64,000 nucleotides of DNA from Siccibacter colletis (GTDB lineage Bacteria > Pseudomonadota > Gammaproteobacteria > Enterobacterales > Enterobacteriaceae). The DNA is taken from NCBI RefSeq assembly GCF_000696575.1, contig NZ_JMSQ01000026.1, forward strand, positions 124,001-188,000, given 5' to 3'. Positions 54,442 through 64,000 of this stretch are shown piece after piece. A model generated the notes under the pieces. The model was not told where the DNA came from and ran no database searches. It was given only the letters and a program-made list of their open reading frames with translations. Positions within the stretch are counted from its first letter, which is position 1. Each line of letters opens with the position of its first letter. The position numbers and the translations under genes were made by a program.

Positions 54442-56145
54442 TTACTGCTGCAGCGACGGATGCGGCGTCGGTGCCATGTCGAGCTCGTCCGGGGTCTTTT
54501 TATCCAGCAGTGCCAGCATGGTATTGGCGATTTCACGCTCGCCCATCACCACTTCGTTGGCACCGCGCTCGGAAATGTAATCCACTTCATCGTCATAATG
54601 CGCCCTCGCGATAATCTCGATGTTCGGGCACTTCTCACGCGCCGACGCCACGATCTCTCCGGCTTCGTAACCGTTGGGGATGGTCAGCAGCAGCCAGCGC
54701 GCGCAGTCGAGGTGCGCGAGGTTGAGGATCTCTTCATTCGCCGCATTGCCTAACACTGCACGAATCCCGCGCTCGCGCAGCTCATCCACCCGGCTGCGCG
54801 AGGTTTCAATTACTACCAGCGGCACGCCCTGGGCCAGCAGCTTCTCCCCAAGCAGGCTGCCGACGCGGCCAAAGCCCACCAGCAGCGCGTGATTGCAGAT
54901 ATCCACCGGGATCTGCTTCTCTTCTTCGATAGCTTCTTCCAGCGTCTGGGCTTCCAGCGTCTCGGTCTTATCGAGATACTTCTCCAGCAGTGCGAACAGG
55001 ATCGGATTGAGCATAATCGACAGGATTGCCCCTGCCAGCACCAGGTTCTGACCCTCCTGCGGCAGCAGGTCCAGCGCCATGCCAAGACCGGCCAGAATAA
55101 AGGCGAATTCACCAATCTGCGCCAGGCTGGTGGCAATGGTGAGGGCGGTGCGCTGCGAGTGCCCGAACATTTTCACCAGCCCGAACGCCGCCAGCGATTT
55201 ACCGAAGATAATGATCGCCACGGTGCCCAGCACCGCCAGCGGCTGCTGAATTAACACCAGCGGGTCGAACAGCATCCCCACCGAGACAAAGAACAGCACC
55301 GCAAACGCGTCACGCAGCGGCAGGGTATCGTGGGCTGCACGATGGCTTAGTTCGGATTCGTTCAGCACCATCCCGGCGAAGAACGCACCCAGCGCAAAGG
55401 AGACGTCAAACAGCTCCACCGCGCCAAAGGCGATGCCCAGCGCCAGCGCCAGCACCGAAAGGGTAAAGAGTTCGCGTGAACCGGTGGCAGCACTGCGCGC
55501 GAGGATCCACGGCACCAGGCGGCGGCCTACCAACATCATCAGGGCAATAAAGGCCACCACTTTGCCGATGGTAATGCCCATATCCAGCGCGAGGGTGGCA
55601 AAACCGAGGTTGCCTTTTTCCAGCATCCCGGCAATCGCGGGCAGCAGCACCAGCGTCAATACCATCACCAGATCTTCAACAATCAGCCAGCCGATCGCAA
55701 TCTGGCCGCGCTGGCTGTCGACTAATTGCCGCTCCTCAAGCGCCCGCAGCAGCACCACGGTACTGGCGGTCGAGAGACACAGACCGAACACGATGCCGGT
55801 CATCAGCGACCAGTCAAGGAAGGTGGAGAGCGCCACACCCAGCAGCGTCGCCACAGCAATCTGGGCTATCGCGCCGGGGATGGCGATGGACTTTACCGCC
55901 ATCAAATCCTTAATGGAGAAGTGGAGACCGACACCAAACATCAGCAGGATAACGCCAAGCTCAGCCAGCTCGGGCGCAAGTTTAGTATCCGCAACGAAGC
56001 CTGGCGTAAACGGCCCGGCCAGCACGCCAGCTAATAAATATCCGACCAGAGGTGATATGCGAAGCTTGTTCGCCAGCATGCCAAATATAAAGGCAAGTAC
56101 CAGGGCGCCGACAATGGTGGTAATTAGCGGGGTGGCGTGATGCAT
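54442..56145 (-). CDS. ybaL: CPA2-type cation/proton antiporter YbaL
   Basis: 567 residues (K-12 558). Twelve to thirteen membrane helices of a Kef-like antiporter to about residue 390, then a RCK/TrkA-N nucleotide-binding domain starting HALLVGFGRVGSLLGE (Rossmann GxGxxG) and a short tail. Probably potassium/proton exchange; substrate not proven. ATG 56145 has AAGGAGA upstream; an in-frame ATG at 56187 lacks this. Confidence 0.93.
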   Translation of the reverse strand: MHHATPLITTIVGALVLAFIFGMLANKLRISPLVGYLLAGVLAGPFTPGFVADTKLAPELAELGVILLMFGVGLHFSIKDLMAVKSIAIPGAIAQIAVATLLGVALSTFLDWSLMTGIVFGLCLSTASTVVLLRALEERQLVDSQRGQIAIGWLIVEDLVMVLTLVLLPAIAGMLEKGNLGFATLALDMGITIGKVVAFIALMMLVGRRLVPWILARSAATGSRELFTLSVLALALGIAFGAVELFDVSFALGAFFAGMVLNESELSHRAAHDTLPLRDAFAVLFFVSVGMLFDPLVLIQQPLAVLGTVAIIIFGKSLAAFGLVKMFGHSQRTALTIATSLAQIGEFAFILAGLGMALDLLPQEGQNLVLAGAILSIMLNPILFALLEKYLDKTETLEAQTLEEAIEEEKQIPVDICNHALLVGFGRVGSLLGEKLLAQGVPLVVIETSRSRVDELRERGIRAVLGNAANEEILNLAHLDCARWLLLTIPNGYEAGEIVASAREKCPNIEIIARAHYDDEVDYISERGANEVVMGEREIANTMLALLDKKTPDELDMAPTPHPSLQQ

Positions 56146-56364
56146 TCCGTCTCCTTTCGTAAGTCGTTGATCCACGATGGCCAGCATCCGATCCGGGATG
56201 CGAAGCCATAACTCCAGTATTTAGTTTATGACAAATTACTTATCGGCGTTTGTGAATAATTGTTGAATGCTAATGAAAAAAGGCTTTTGAAGGCAAAAAA
56301 TGTGAATCAGAGGGTTATTAGCAGGTTAATTGGCGGGGAACGACAGAAATAAGGCGTGAGAAAG

Positions 56365-56388
56365 TGGCCTGTAATATATTACAGGCCA
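56365..56388 (-). terminator. 24-bp perfect palindrome after fsr
   Basis: Arms TGGCCTGTAATA / TATTACAGGCCA meet with no loop, eight bases after the fsr stop. On the bottom strand it is followed by CTTTCTC, a weak T-rich tail. Likely the fsr terminator; the full symmetry would also allow protein binding. The rest of 56146-56395 is AT-rich and holds the ybaL promoter. Confidence 0.55.
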
Positions 56389-56395
56389 GCGGGAG

Positions 56396-57616
56396 TCACG
56401 GTTTATCGCGGTTTTCAGGCAGGAAGATTGCCAAAATGCCCAACAGAGGCAGAAAAGCGCAGATCTTGTAGACCAGATCAATACTTGTGTGGTCAGCTAC
56501 CACGCCAAGTACCGCAGCGCCCAGCCCGCCCATACCAAAAGCGAAGCCGAAAAACAGCCCTGACACCATGCCAATCCGCCCCGGCAGCAGCTCCTGGGCG
56601 TAGACCAGAATCGCGGAAAACGCCGACGCCAGAATGAAACCAATAATCACGATCAGCACCCCGGTCCACCACAGCGAGGCCCAGGGCAGCAGCAGGGTAA
56701 ACGGCGTAACGCCGAGGATGGACCCCCAGATCACATACTTGCGCCCAATCTTGTCGCCAATCGGCCCGCCAATCACCGTTCCGGCGGCAACGGCAAACAG
56801 AAACGCGAACAGATAAAACTGCGCGGTCTGCACCCCCATGCCGAACTTATCCATCAGGTAGAAGGTGAAGTAGCTGCTGATACTCGCCATATAGAAGTAT
56901 TTGGAAAAAATCAGCGCCAGCAGAATGCCGATCGCCAGCACCACCTTGTTACGCGGCAGCGGGTTAACCGCTTTCTCCACCGGCTTGCCCTTGTTGACGC
57001 GGTGCTGCGCCGCGTACCAGCGGCTGATTTGCGCCAGCACCACGATCGCCAGCAGTGCTGCCAGTACGAACCAGCCGACGTTGCCTTTCCCGTAGGGGGC
57101 GATAATCAGCGCGGCCAGCAGCGGGCCAAGCGAGCTGCCGAAGTTACCGCCGACCTGAAACAGCGACTGCGCCAGGCCGTGACGCCCGCCGGAGGCCATG
57201 CGCGCCACGCGGGAGGATTCCGGATGAAACACCGACGAGCCGGTGCCGACCAGCGCCGCCGCGATCAGCACGGTGGTGAAGCTGCCTGCCACCGCCAGCA
57301 GGATCAGCCCGCACAGGGTGAAGCACATGCCGATCGGCAGCGACCACGGCATCGGGTACTTATCGGTGTAGTAGCCGACGAACGGCTGCAGCAGCGAGGA
57401 CGCGAGCTGGAAGGTGAGGGTGATCATCCCGATCTGCATAAACGACAGCGAAAAGTCAGCCTGCAGCAGCGGGTACAGCGCCAGGATCAGCGACTGGATC
57501 ATATCGTTTAATAAATGCGAAAGACTGATAGCGCCCAGAATGCCGAAAGCGGTCCGGGACTGGGGCGACGACGCGGGTTTACCGGGCAACGCCCCGGTTT
57601 GTTCACTGATAGCCAT
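56396..57616 (-). CDS. fsr: Fosmidomycin efflux MFS transporter Fsr
   Basis: 406 residues, same as E. coli Fsr, 12 membrane helices of the major facilitator superfamily. Landmarks: SLSHLLNDMIQSL in helix 1, YTDKYPMPW (MFS loop 2-3), GTGSSVFHPESSRVARMASGGRHG and GPIGDKIGRKY. Confers fosmidomycin resistance when overproduced; natural substrate unknown. Start at 57616 (MAISEQTGALPG) matches K-12; the frame runs up to 57718 without further similarity. Confidence 0.96.
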   Translation of the reverse strand: MAISEQTGALPGKPASSPQSRTAFGILGAISLSHLLNDMIQSLILALYPLLQADFSLSFMQIGMITLTFQLASSLLQPFVGYYTDKYPMPWSLPIGMCFTLCGLILLAVAGSFTTVLIAAALVGTGSSVFHPESSRVARMASGGRHGLAQSLFQVGGNFGSSLGPLLAALIIAPYGKGNVGWFVLAALLAIVVLAQISRWYAAQHRVNKGKPVEKAVNPLPRNKVVLAIGILLALIFSKYFYMASISSYFTFYLMDKFGMGVQTAQFYLFAFLFAVAAGTVIGGPIGDKIGRKYVIWGSILGVTPFTLLLPWASLWWTGVLIVIIGFILASAFSAILVYAQELLPGRIGMVSGLFFGFAFGMGGLGAAVLGVVADHTSIDLVYKICAFLPLLGILAIFLPENRDKP

Positions 57617-57792
57617 AGGATCCAACGTTACGATGATTGCGGAAGCGTACAGGTGAGTAAGCCTGCTGATTATTATTCCGCTAACATACCGTTCCCCGTG
57701 ATTTGAGGAAAGTCGCAATTCTGAAATCTTATTTGTAGATCATGTCAGCCCACTGTAATTTCTGCCTTTACCGATAATTCAGGGAGAGAGAG

Positions 57793-59445
57793 ATGACGTT
57801 TTCACAGAAAAGCCTGGCGCTGGCGTTGTTCACCGCGCTGTCGGCGACCAGCCTGCCGGCCTTCGCCTGGGAGCAGGATAAAACCTATAACATCACCATC
57901 CTGCATACCAACGATCACCACGGCCATTTCTGGCGCAATGAGCATGGCGAATATGGCCTTGCCGCGCAAAAAACGCTGGTGGATAAAGTGCGCAAGGAAG
58001 TGACGGCCAGCGGCGGCAGTGTGCTGCTGCTCTCCGGCGGCGACATCAACACCGGCGTGCCGGAGTCAGATCTGCAGGACGCCGAGCCGGACTTCCGCGG
58101 TATGAACATGATTGGCTACGATGCAATGGCGGTCGGTAATCACGAATTTGATAATCCGCTCACCGTGCTGCGCCAGCAGGAGAAGTGGGCCAAATTCCCG
58201 TTCCTCTCGGCCAATATCTATCAAAAAAGCACCAATCAACGCCTGTTCAAACCCTGGGCCATCTTCAAGCCGCAGGACATCAAAATTGCGGTGATGGGCC
58301 TCACCACCGATGACACGGCAAAAATCGGTAACCCGGAGTTCTTCACTGACATCGAGTTCCGCAAACCCGCTGACGAAGCGAAGCTGGTGATTCAGGAGCT
58401 GCAGCAGAACGAGAAGCCGGACGTCATTATTGCCGTCACCCATATGGGCCACTATGACAACGGCAACCACGGCTCCAACGCGCCGGGCGACGTGGAGCTG
58501 GCGCGCAGCCTGCCGGCGGGAGCGCTGGCAATGATTGTGGGTGGTCACTCACAAGATCCGGTGTGCATGGCGTCGGAGAATAAAAAGCAGGCCGACTACG
58601 TGCCCGGCACGCCGTGTGCGCCTGACCAGCAGAACGGCACCTGGATCGTGCAGGCTCACGAGTGGGGCAAATACGTGGGCCGCGCCGACTTTACCTTCCG
58701 CAACGGCGAAATGAAGCTGGTGCGCTATCAGCTCATCCCCATCAACCTGAAGAAAAAGATCACCTGGGACAACGGCGAGAGTGAGCGCGTACTTTACACC
58801 CCGCAGATCCCGGAGAATCAGCCGATGCTGTCACTGCTGACGCCGTTCCAGAATAAAGGGCAGGCGCAGCTTGGCGTGAAGATCGGTAACGTCAACGGCA
58901 AGCTGGAGGGCGATCGCAGCAAGGTGCGTTTCGTACAGACCAATATGGGGCGCCTGATCCTCAATGCTCAGATGGCGCGCACCCAGGCGGACTTCGCGGT
59001 GATGAGCGGCGGCGGTATCCGCGATTCTATCGAGCCGGGCGATATCACCTATAAAGATGTGCTCAAGGTACAGCCGTTCGGCAACACCGTGGTGTATGTG
59101 GATATGACCGGGAAAGAGGTGACGGAATATCTGACCGCCGTGGCGCAGATGAAGCCGGACTCCGGTGCCTATCCGCAGTTCGCTAACGTCAGCTTTACAG
59201 CACAGGGCGGTACGCTGCGCGACCTGAAAATCAACGGTGCGCCGGTGGACGCTGCGAAAACCTACCGTATGGCGACGCTGAGCTTTAACGCCACCGGCGG
59301 GGATGGCTATCCGCATATCGACAGCAAACCGGGCTACGTGAATACCGGTTTCGTGGATGCCGAAGTGCTCAAGCAGTATATCCAGCAGAGCTCGCCGCTG
59401 GATGTCGGCACTCTGGAGCCGAAAGGCGAGGTGGTGTGGCAGTAG
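57793..59445 (+). CDS. ushA: Periplasmic UDP-sugar hydrolase/5'-nucleotidase UshA
   Basis: 550 residues, E. coli length. Signal peptide of 25 residues ending AFA. Metallophosphoesterase domain with ILHTNDHHGHF, SGGDINTG and GNHEFDNP metal ligands; C-terminal substrate domain with GGGIRDSIEPG and FNATGGDGYP. Degrades nucleotides and UDP-glucose in the periplasm. ATG follows AGGGAGAGAG. A REP cluster follows. Confidence 0.97.
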   Translation: MTFSQKSLALALFTALSATSLPAFAWEQDKTYNITILHTNDHHGHFWRNEHGEYGLAAQKTLVDKVRKEVTASGGSVLLLSGGDINTGVPESDLQDAEPDFRGMNMIGYDAMAVGNHEFDNPLTVLRQQEKWAKFPFLSANIYQKSTNQRLFKPWAIFKPQDIKIAVMGLTTDDTAKIGNPEFFTDIEFRKPADEAKLVIQELQQNEKPDVIIAVTHMGHYDNGNHGSNAPGDVELARSLPAGALAMIVGGHSQDPVCMASENKKQADYVPGTPCAPDQQNGTWIVQAHEWGKYVGRADFTFRNGEMKLVRYQLIPINLKKKITWDNGESERVLYTPQIPENQPMLSLLTPFQNKGQAQLGVKIGNVNGKLEGDRSKVRFVQTNMGRLILNAQMARTQADFAVMSGGGIRDSIEPGDITYKDVLKVQPFGNTVVYVDMTGKEVTEYLTAVAQMKPDSGAYPQFANVSFTAQGGTLRDLKINGAPVDAAKTYRMATLSFNATGGDGYPHIDSKPGYVNTGFVDAEVLKQYIQQSSPLDVGTLEPKGEVVWQ

Positions 59446-59462
59446 CGCATTGCGAAGCAAAA

Positions 59463-59578
59463 GGTGGGTGCGCTGCGCTTACCCACCCTACGGAATGCAA
59501 ATGGGTGTTGTGGGGCGGGTAAGTTTACGCACCCGCCGTACTCGCAAAAGGTGAAGGCGCGGTGTTTACCCACCCTAC
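59463..59578. repeat. Cluster of three GTAG-type REP units, copy D
   Basis: Inverted unit 59463-59491 (ends ACCCACCCTAC), direct unit 59510-59537 (GTGG variant, GGGCGGGTAAGTTTACGCACCCGCC region), and a further inverted, more decayed unit 59550-59578 (ends TTTACCCACCCTAC). Between convergent ushA and ybaK. Confidence 0.85.
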
Positions 59579-59602
59579 AAGAATGATGGCGTTGCGGCGG
59601 AA

Positions 59603-60082
59603 TTACTCTCGCCGCGCGATATCCGCAAACTGCGCGTTGAGCAGCGCGGCGAGATCCTTTGCCGCCAGTTCGATATCCAGCCCGCGCTTGCCGCCGGAGA
59701 TGTAGATCGCCGGGAAATCCTGCGCCGGGGCGTCAATCAGCGTCGGCAGGCGTTTTTTCTGGCCCAGCGGACTGATGCCGCCCACCAGATAGCCGGTGGT
59801 ACGCTGGGCTACCATCGGATCGGCCATATCTACCTTTTTCGCACCGAGCGCTTTGGCGACCTTCTTCAGATCGAGCTGAGTCGCCACCGGCGTGACGGCC
59901 ACCGCCAGCTGTTTTGCATCGCCATTCAGCGTCACCAGCAGGGTTTTATATACCTGCGCCGGATCCAGCCCGAGTTTACGCACCACTTCATCGCCAAAAT
60001 TGGTTTCAGCCGGATCGTGATCGTAGACGTGAAGCTGAAAGGAGATGCCCTGTTTTTCGAGTAATTTCACTGCGGGTGTCAT
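59603..60082 (-). CDS. ybaK: Cys-tRNA(Pro)/Cys-tRNA(Cys) deacylase YbaK
   Basis: 159 residues, E. coli length. Single-domain trans-editing enzyme of the INS/YbaK superfamily; the essential Lys46 is in VYKTLLVTL, and the [13 protein letters not shown] loop is conserved. It removes Cys mis-charged onto tRNA-Pro, acting with ProRS. Confidence 0.96.
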   Translation of the reverse strand: MTPAVKLLEKQGISFQLHVYDHDPAETNFGDEVVRKLGLDPAQVYKTLLVTLNGDAKQLAVAVTPVATQLDLKKVAKALGAKKVDMADPMVAQRTTGYLVGGISPLGQKKRLPTLIDAPAQDFPAIYISGGKRGLDIELAAKDLAALLNAQFADIARRE

Positions 60083-60201
60083 TGTTATACTCTGCCTTTT
60101 TTAGTAACCAGGCCCAGCATACGCTGCGGTCATCGGCAAAAAATAGTATCAGCTTGCTGAATTGTTCTGGTAGTTGCTCCGCGTTTGCGAGACAATTTTT
60201 A

Positions 60202-60288
60202 ACCACTGTCGGCTACGGCTGGCGGGATAATCACAATAATAATGACGTTCCTCTTTGACAGGCCAATAGCGATATTGGCCATTTTTTT
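60202..60288 (+). ncRNA. chiX: Small RNA ChiX (MicM)
   Basis: In the same ybaK-ybaP gap and orientation as E. coli chiX. The conserved Hfq-dependent 3' part is clear: TTCCTCTTTGACAGG (target-pairing region for chiP and chb mRNAs) then terminator GGCCAATAGCGATATTGGCC followed by A and T7. A 5' hairpin (GTCG / CGGC around GCTA) and an AATAAT-rich linker also match. The 5' end is approximate (60202-60205). Silences chitoporin synthesis until chb mRNA titrates it. Confidence 0.92.
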
Positions 60289-61087
60289 ATCCTGCGCGCA
60301 GCAGCGCCGGCAGGTTACCTTCCCCGTAGAGGTGGAGCGCCCCCACGGCCACCACATAGCGCCCTGGCGGCAATGCAAGCAGCAGCTCGCGCCAGCGTCG
60401 ATTACGCTGATGCATCAGCACATCATAGAGTTCATGCCCAAAAGTGGCGGGCAGCTCAACCACTTTCTGGCGCGGCGGCGCGTCCAGCCACCAGCTCACC
60501 ATCAGCTGTAGCAACCGCGCATTGGTATGCCAGTGGGTAAGCGTATCCTCCAGCAGCCCCAGCCCTTCGTCAGGCAGCGTCTCCAGCAGCGTCATCTGGC
60601 TTTGCGTACCCTCCAGCTCCTGAATCGGCACTGCCGCCGCGTTCGCCGCGTTGATCATCTGATAATCAATGCCAAAATCGGGGCGCAAACCCAGGCGCTG
60701 CGCCTGATGGGCCTGCATCACCAGCGCCACCTGCCACGGCGGCTGCTGTTCAAACGTCGCGATGTCCAGACCCAGCTCGGCGGCGCGCTGCTCCAGCTGG
60801 TTCCAGAGCGTGGAAGGAATACGTTCGCGCAGCGGCAGGTCGTAGTCGGGGGTATGAAACGGGGCATTGCCGCCGCTGATATCGGCTTCAACAAACAGCG
60901 CGTCGGCGGCGGCGATCTTCGCCACCAGCTTTGCCGGCAGCGGGGCCATATCGCGGGTTCCCATATGGATGCTGCCCACCAGATGCAGGTGGCGATTGCC
61001 GGGTAAGGTGATATCGATAGCGGGCCAGGGAGAGGTGCCTGCGGTAAGGGCGGACCACCATGCGTGTAAGCGACTGAACAGGCTCAT
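60287..61087 (-). CDS. ybaP: TraB/GumN-family protein YbaP
   Basis: 266 residues (K-12 264). TraB/GumN fold with the GSIHMG motif near residue 38, the FVEADIS block, and the C-terminal VAVGALHLYGEGNLPALL. Putative metalloprotease-like family; activity in enterics unknown. Two consecutive ATGs exist (61090 and 61087); the second gives a usable spacing from GGAGG. Its 3' end abuts the chiX terminator. Confidence 0.9.
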   Translation of the reverse strand: MSLFSRLHAWWSALTAGTSPWPAIDITLPGNRHLHLVGSIHMGTRDMAPLPAKLVAKIAAADALFVEADISGGNAPFHTPDYDLPLRERIPSTLWNQLEQRAAELGLDIATFEQQPPWQVALVMQAHQAQRLGLRPDFGIDYQMINAANAAAVPIQELEGTQSQMTLLETLPDEGLGLLEDTLTHWHTNARLLQLMVSWWLDAPPRQKVVELPATFGHELYDVLMHQRNRRWRELLLALPPGRYVVAVGALHLYGEGNLPALLRAG

Positions 61088-61175
61088 CATTCCTCCGGGG
61101 CTAAAAGATCATGCTAGCGCGCCCGGCAGGAAGGTGCAAACTGCGGCTCACCGGTAGCCCGGTGAGCCAGCAGGA

Positions 61176-63677
61176 TTACTGCTTCGGCGTAAAGCGCAGC
61201 AGGCGGTTGGCATTGCTCACCACCGTAATGGAGGAGAGCGCCATCGCGGCCCCGGCGACCACCGGATTGAGCAGCGTGCCGGTAAGCGGCCAGAAGATCC
61301 CGGCGGCAATCGGGATGCCGAGCGTGTTGTAGATAAATGCCCCCAGCAGGTTCTGCTTCATGTTACGCAGCGTGGCGCGGGAGATCGCCAGCGCATCGGC
61401 GACGCCGGTCAGGCTGCGGCGCATCAGGGTGATGGCTGCGGTTTCAATTGCCACATCGCTACCGCCGCCCATCGCGATACCCACATCGGCCTGGGCCAGC
61501 GCCGGGGCATCGTTGATGCCGTCGCCCACCATCGCCACTTTGCGGCCTGCGGCCTGCAGTAGTTTGATCGCCTCGGCTTTGCCGTCCGGCAGCACGCCGG
61601 CAATCACTTCATCAATACCGGCTTCGCGAGCGATAGCTCGGGCGGTGGTAGGGTTATCGCCAGTTAACATCACCAGCCGGTAACCGGCGCGGTGCAGACG
61701 GGCCAGAGCATCGCGGCTGTCATCACGCAGCGGATCGCGGATGGCGAGCAGTGCCCCCAGCGTCCCGTCTACTGCCAGCAGCACCGGCGTACTGCCGCGC
61801 TGCGCCTGGTCATCCATTGCCTGCGCCAGCGGCGCGGTATCAATGCCGTTCTCCTGCATCAGCGCGGCATTGCCGAGCAGCAACCGGTGGCCGTCGGCTT
61901 CCCCGGCGACGCCCAGACCGCGCAGGGTGCGGAACGCGCTAACCACCGGCAGCGATGCCGTCTCTGCTTTGTCGAGAATAGCGCGCGCCAGCGGATGGCT
62001 GGAACCCTGCTCCAGCGCGGCCGCCAGACGCAGAGCATCAGTTGCGCTGACGCCATTTACCGTCTCGACGGCTGTGACCTGCGGTTTGCCCTCGGTCAGG
62101 GTGCCGGTTTTGTCAAACACCAGGGTGTCCAGTTCGCTGGCGCGCTGCAGCGCATCGGCATCCCGCACCAGCACTCCAAACTCAGCGGCCCGTCCCACTC
62201 CGGAAATAATCGACATCGGCGTTGCCAGACCCAGGGCGCACGGGCAGGCGATGATCAGCACCGTGGTGACAATGACCAGGGTGTAGACGATCTGCGGAGC
62301 CGGGCCGAACAGATACCAGATCGCGCCGCTGAACAGCGCAATAGCAACCACCACCGGAACGAACACCGCCGAGATACGGTCAGCCAGCTTGCCGATCTCC
62401 GGCTTGCTGCTCTGGGCCTGGCGCACCAGATGAATAATGCGTGCCAGCGTGGTCTGGTTACCGGTGCGGCTGGCGCGGAACAGCACGCTGCCGTCCTGCA
62501 CCACGGTCCCGGCGTGGATGCCCTCGCCGTCGCTTTTTTGCTGCGGCACCGGTTCGCCGGTGAGCATCGCCTCATCAAACCAGGCTTCGCCCTGGGTAAT
62601 AGCGCCATCTACCGGCACGCGATCGCCGGTGGTCAGACGCAGGATCATGCCCGCCTGCACCTCGGCCAGCGGCACCGTTTTCTCGCCCCGGTCGGTTACC
62701 ACCCGCGCGGTGGGCGGGGTGAGGTCGAGCAGGCGCTCCAGCGCTTTTGACGAACGCTGACGTGCGCGGGCTTCCAGCATATGCCCGAGATTAATCAGGC
62801 CGATAATCATGGCGCTGGCTTCGTAATAGAGATGGCGCGCTTCCATCGGGAACCACTGCGGCCAGAGGTTAACGCTCATCGAATAGAGCCAGGCCGCGCC
62901 GGTGCCGAGAGCTACCAGCGTATCCATCGTGGCAGCGCGATTCTTCAGGCTTTTCCAGGCGCTGCTATAGAAGTGACCGCCCGCGAACACCATCACCGCG
63001 AGGGTCACCAGGCCGATAACCAACCACAGGGTGCGGTTGGCGTCGGTGACCATCATGTTGTCGCCGAGCATGCCCCAGATCATCACCGGAATGCCCAGCG
63101 CCAGCGCTACGGCAGCCTGCCAGCGAAAACGCTTCATGGCCGCCAGCGCGGTCTGCTGCTGGCGCTCGCGGCGTATATTGTCGTCTTCAATGGCTTCCGC
63201 GCTGTAGCCGGCGTCCTCTACTGCGCGCACAAGATCGGTTGCGGAGGCATGGCCCATCACCAGCGCCGTGCGCTCCGCAAGATTGACCCGTGCCTGCGTC
63301 ACCCCGTCCACGCCGGAAAGCGCTTTCTGGACGCGGGTGACACAGCTGGCGCAGCTCATGCCGCCGATAAGCAGCTGCTGGCTGTCATCGGTCGGCTCGT
63401 CTGCCGGAAGCGCATCGGGAACCGCTGTCAGTGCTTCCGACGGGGTTTCTGAGTCCGCCAGCGGTTTAGCCTTTGGGTGGCTGAGGGTCGCGTCGTATCC
63501 CGCGTCTTTAACGGTTGCGATTAGCGCGTCCGGGGAAGCGCTGCCGGTCACCTGGGCTGACGTCAGGGTAACTTCTGCCTGCTCGACGTCGGGACGTTTC
63601 TCCAGGCTCTCTTTAACGCGTTTGACGCAATGACCGCAGGTCAGGCCATCCAGCGCCAGTTCAATGGTGTGAGACAT
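61176..63677 (-). CDS. copA: Copper(I)-exporting P-type ATPase CopA
   Basis: 833 residues (K-12 834). Two N-terminal metal-binding domains with C14GHC17 and C109ASC112, eight membrane helices with the CPC copper site ([13 protein letters not shown]), DKTGT phosphorylation motif, TGDNP and GDGINDAP hinge. Exports Cu(I) from cytosol to periplasm. The first domain is followed by a slippery CCCAAAG that yields CopA(Z). CueR-type promoter upstream. Confidence 0.97.
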   Translation of the reverse strand: MSHTIELALDGLTCGHCVKRVKESLEKRPDVEQAEVTLTSAQVTGSASPDALIATVKDAGYDATLSHPKAKPLADSETPSEALTAVPDALPADEPTDDSQQLLIGGMSCASCVTRVQKALSGVDGVTQARVNLAERTALVMGHASATDLVRAVEDAGYSAEAIEDDNIRRERQQQTALAAMKRFRWQAAVALALGIPVMIWGMLGDNMMVTDANRTLWLVIGLVTLAVMVFAGGHFYSSAWKSLKNRAATMDTLVALGTGAAWLYSMSVNLWPQWFPMEARHLYYEASAMIIGLINLGHMLEARARQRSSKALERLLDLTPPTARVVTDRGEKTVPLAEVQAGMILRLTTGDRVPVDGAITQGEAWFDEAMLTGEPVPQQKSDGEGIHAGTVVQDGSVLFRASRTGNQTTLARIIHLVRQAQSSKPEIGKLADRISAVFVPVVVAIALFSGAIWYLFGPAPQIVYTLVIVTTVLIIACPCALGLATPMSIISGVGRAAEFGVLVRDADALQRASELDTLVFDKTGTLTEGKPQVTAVETVNGVSATDALRLAAALEQGSSHPLARAILDKAETASLPVVSAFRTLRGLGVAGEADGHRLLLGNAALMQENGIDTAPLAQAMDDQAQRGSTPVLLAVDGTLGALLAIRDPLRDDSRDALARLHRAGYRLVMLTGDNPTTARAIAREAGIDEVIAGVLPDGKAEAIKLLQAAGRKVAMVGDGINDAPALAQADVGIAMGGGSDVAIETAAITLMRRSLTGVADALAISRATLRNMKQNLLGAFIYNTLGIPIAAGIFWPLTGTLLNPVVAGAAMALSSITVVSNANRLLRFTPKQ
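63466..63677 (-). CDS. copA: CopA(Z) copper chaperone by -1 frameshift in copA
   Basis: After codon 69 the heptamer C-CCA-AAG (bottom strand 63477-63471) allows a -1 slip; the next codons are then GGC and TAA (stop at 63468-63466). The product is the first metal-binding domain with a final Gly, 70 residues, exactly the CopA(Z) chaperone described in E. coli. Slip site, stop and length are seen; use in this organism is inferred. Confidence 0.85.
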
Positions 63678-63708
63678 GATTCGCTCCTTATCTGATTCGT
63701 CAGGATAA

Positions 63709-63738
63709 GGGTAAACCTTCCATTAAGGGGAAGGTCAA
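63709..63738 (-). promoter_or_regulatory. CueR-controlled promoter of copA
   Basis: Bottom strand -35 TTGACC (63738-63733) and -10 TACCCT (63714-63709) are separated by a long spacer (about 18-19 bp) that contains the inverted repeat GACCTTC…GAAGGT, the MerR-family layout. Same arrangement as E. coli copA. Confidence 0.85.
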
Positions 63739-63739
63739 G

Positions 63740-64000
63740 AAAAGTTTGCTGTGCCGGTGGTGATGAGGTTGCTGGGTGCTTTGTCGGGAAATTAGCATTG
63801 CGGCCCGGTGAATATATATTTCAGCTTCTTCTGGCCATTATTATTGGAATAAGTAACAGCGGGTAAAAAATAGCGTTAAATAATTTAATGGGGGCAATTC
63901 TTAATTTTATGCCCGCTAATGAATAACTAAAAAAGTGTGATCGCTAACGGTTTTAGCGCCAGAAATAGCGTGCCAGGATGTTTGCGCAATTTATTCAAAC
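63740..64000. other. AT-rich non-coding end of the window
   Basis: No open frame of credible length and no terminator or RNA recognised. The AT content rises sharply from about 63790 onward. It probably contains the promoter region of a gene beyond the window. Confidence 0.5.

Overview
The window is a chromosomal segment from a member of the Enterobacteriaceae. Its backbone follows the E. coli K-12 ybaV-to-copA order almost gene for gene: ybaV, fadM, queC, ybaE, cof, decR, mdlAB, glnK-amtB, tesB, ybaY, atl, ffs, pdeB, ylaC, maa, hha-tomB, acrBA/acrR, mscK, rsmS, priC, ybaN, apt, dnaX-ybaB-recR, htpG, adk, hemH, gsk, ybaL, fsr, ushA, ybaK, chiX, ybaP, copA. High GC, a cdsH-decR pair as in Salmonella, a yczR/yczE pair, and GTAG-type REP elements suggest an Enterobacter/Lelliottia/Leclercia/Kosakonia-like genus. 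I cannot name the genus. No tRNA, rRNA operon, insertion sequence, prophage or CRISPR array was seen.

Layout. Bases 1-14.7 kb: fatty-acid thioesterase fadM with a FadR-like palindrome, a non-K-12 metallo-beta-lactamase-fold enzyme, queuosine synthesis, cysteine detoxification (cdsH/decR), the MdlAB exporter, the nitrogen-controlled glnK-amtB operon, tesB, ybaY, atl and 4.5S RNA. Bases 14.7-30.6 kb form the accessory part between ffs and ylaC. It holds a two-gene operon of unknown function behind a well-formed Pho box, an orphan 199-residue protein, yczR/yczE, lacI-lacZ without lacY, the phosphodiesterase pdeB, a GntR/dehydratase/PTS cassette, a chemoreceptor behind a sigma-28 promoter, and a Zur-controlled pair of zinc-free ribosomal protein paralogues. 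Bases 30.6-49.8 kb are conserved housekeeping and envelope genes, including acrAB/acrR, mscK, dnaX with its frameshift element, htpG with a sigma-32 promoter, and adk. Bases 49.8-64 kb hold a Tat-exported PhoX-type phosphatase inserted between adk and hemH, then gsk, ybaL, fsr, ushA, ybaK, the sRNA chiX, ybaP and copA.

Regulation is unusually readable: sigma-54/NtrC at glnK, sigma-28 at the chemoreceptor, sigma-32 at htpG, PhoB at two accessory loci, Zur at rpmE2, AcrR at acrA/acrR, CueR at copA, and LacI/CRP at lacZ with a second LacI operator in the lacI promoter. Two programmed -1 frameshifts (dnaX tau/gamma and copA/CopA(Z)) are preserved base for base at the slip sites. The best candidate for undescribed biology is the PhoB-box operon at 14.8-15.4 kb, which encodes a ribbon-helix-helix-like protein and a 73-residue partner.
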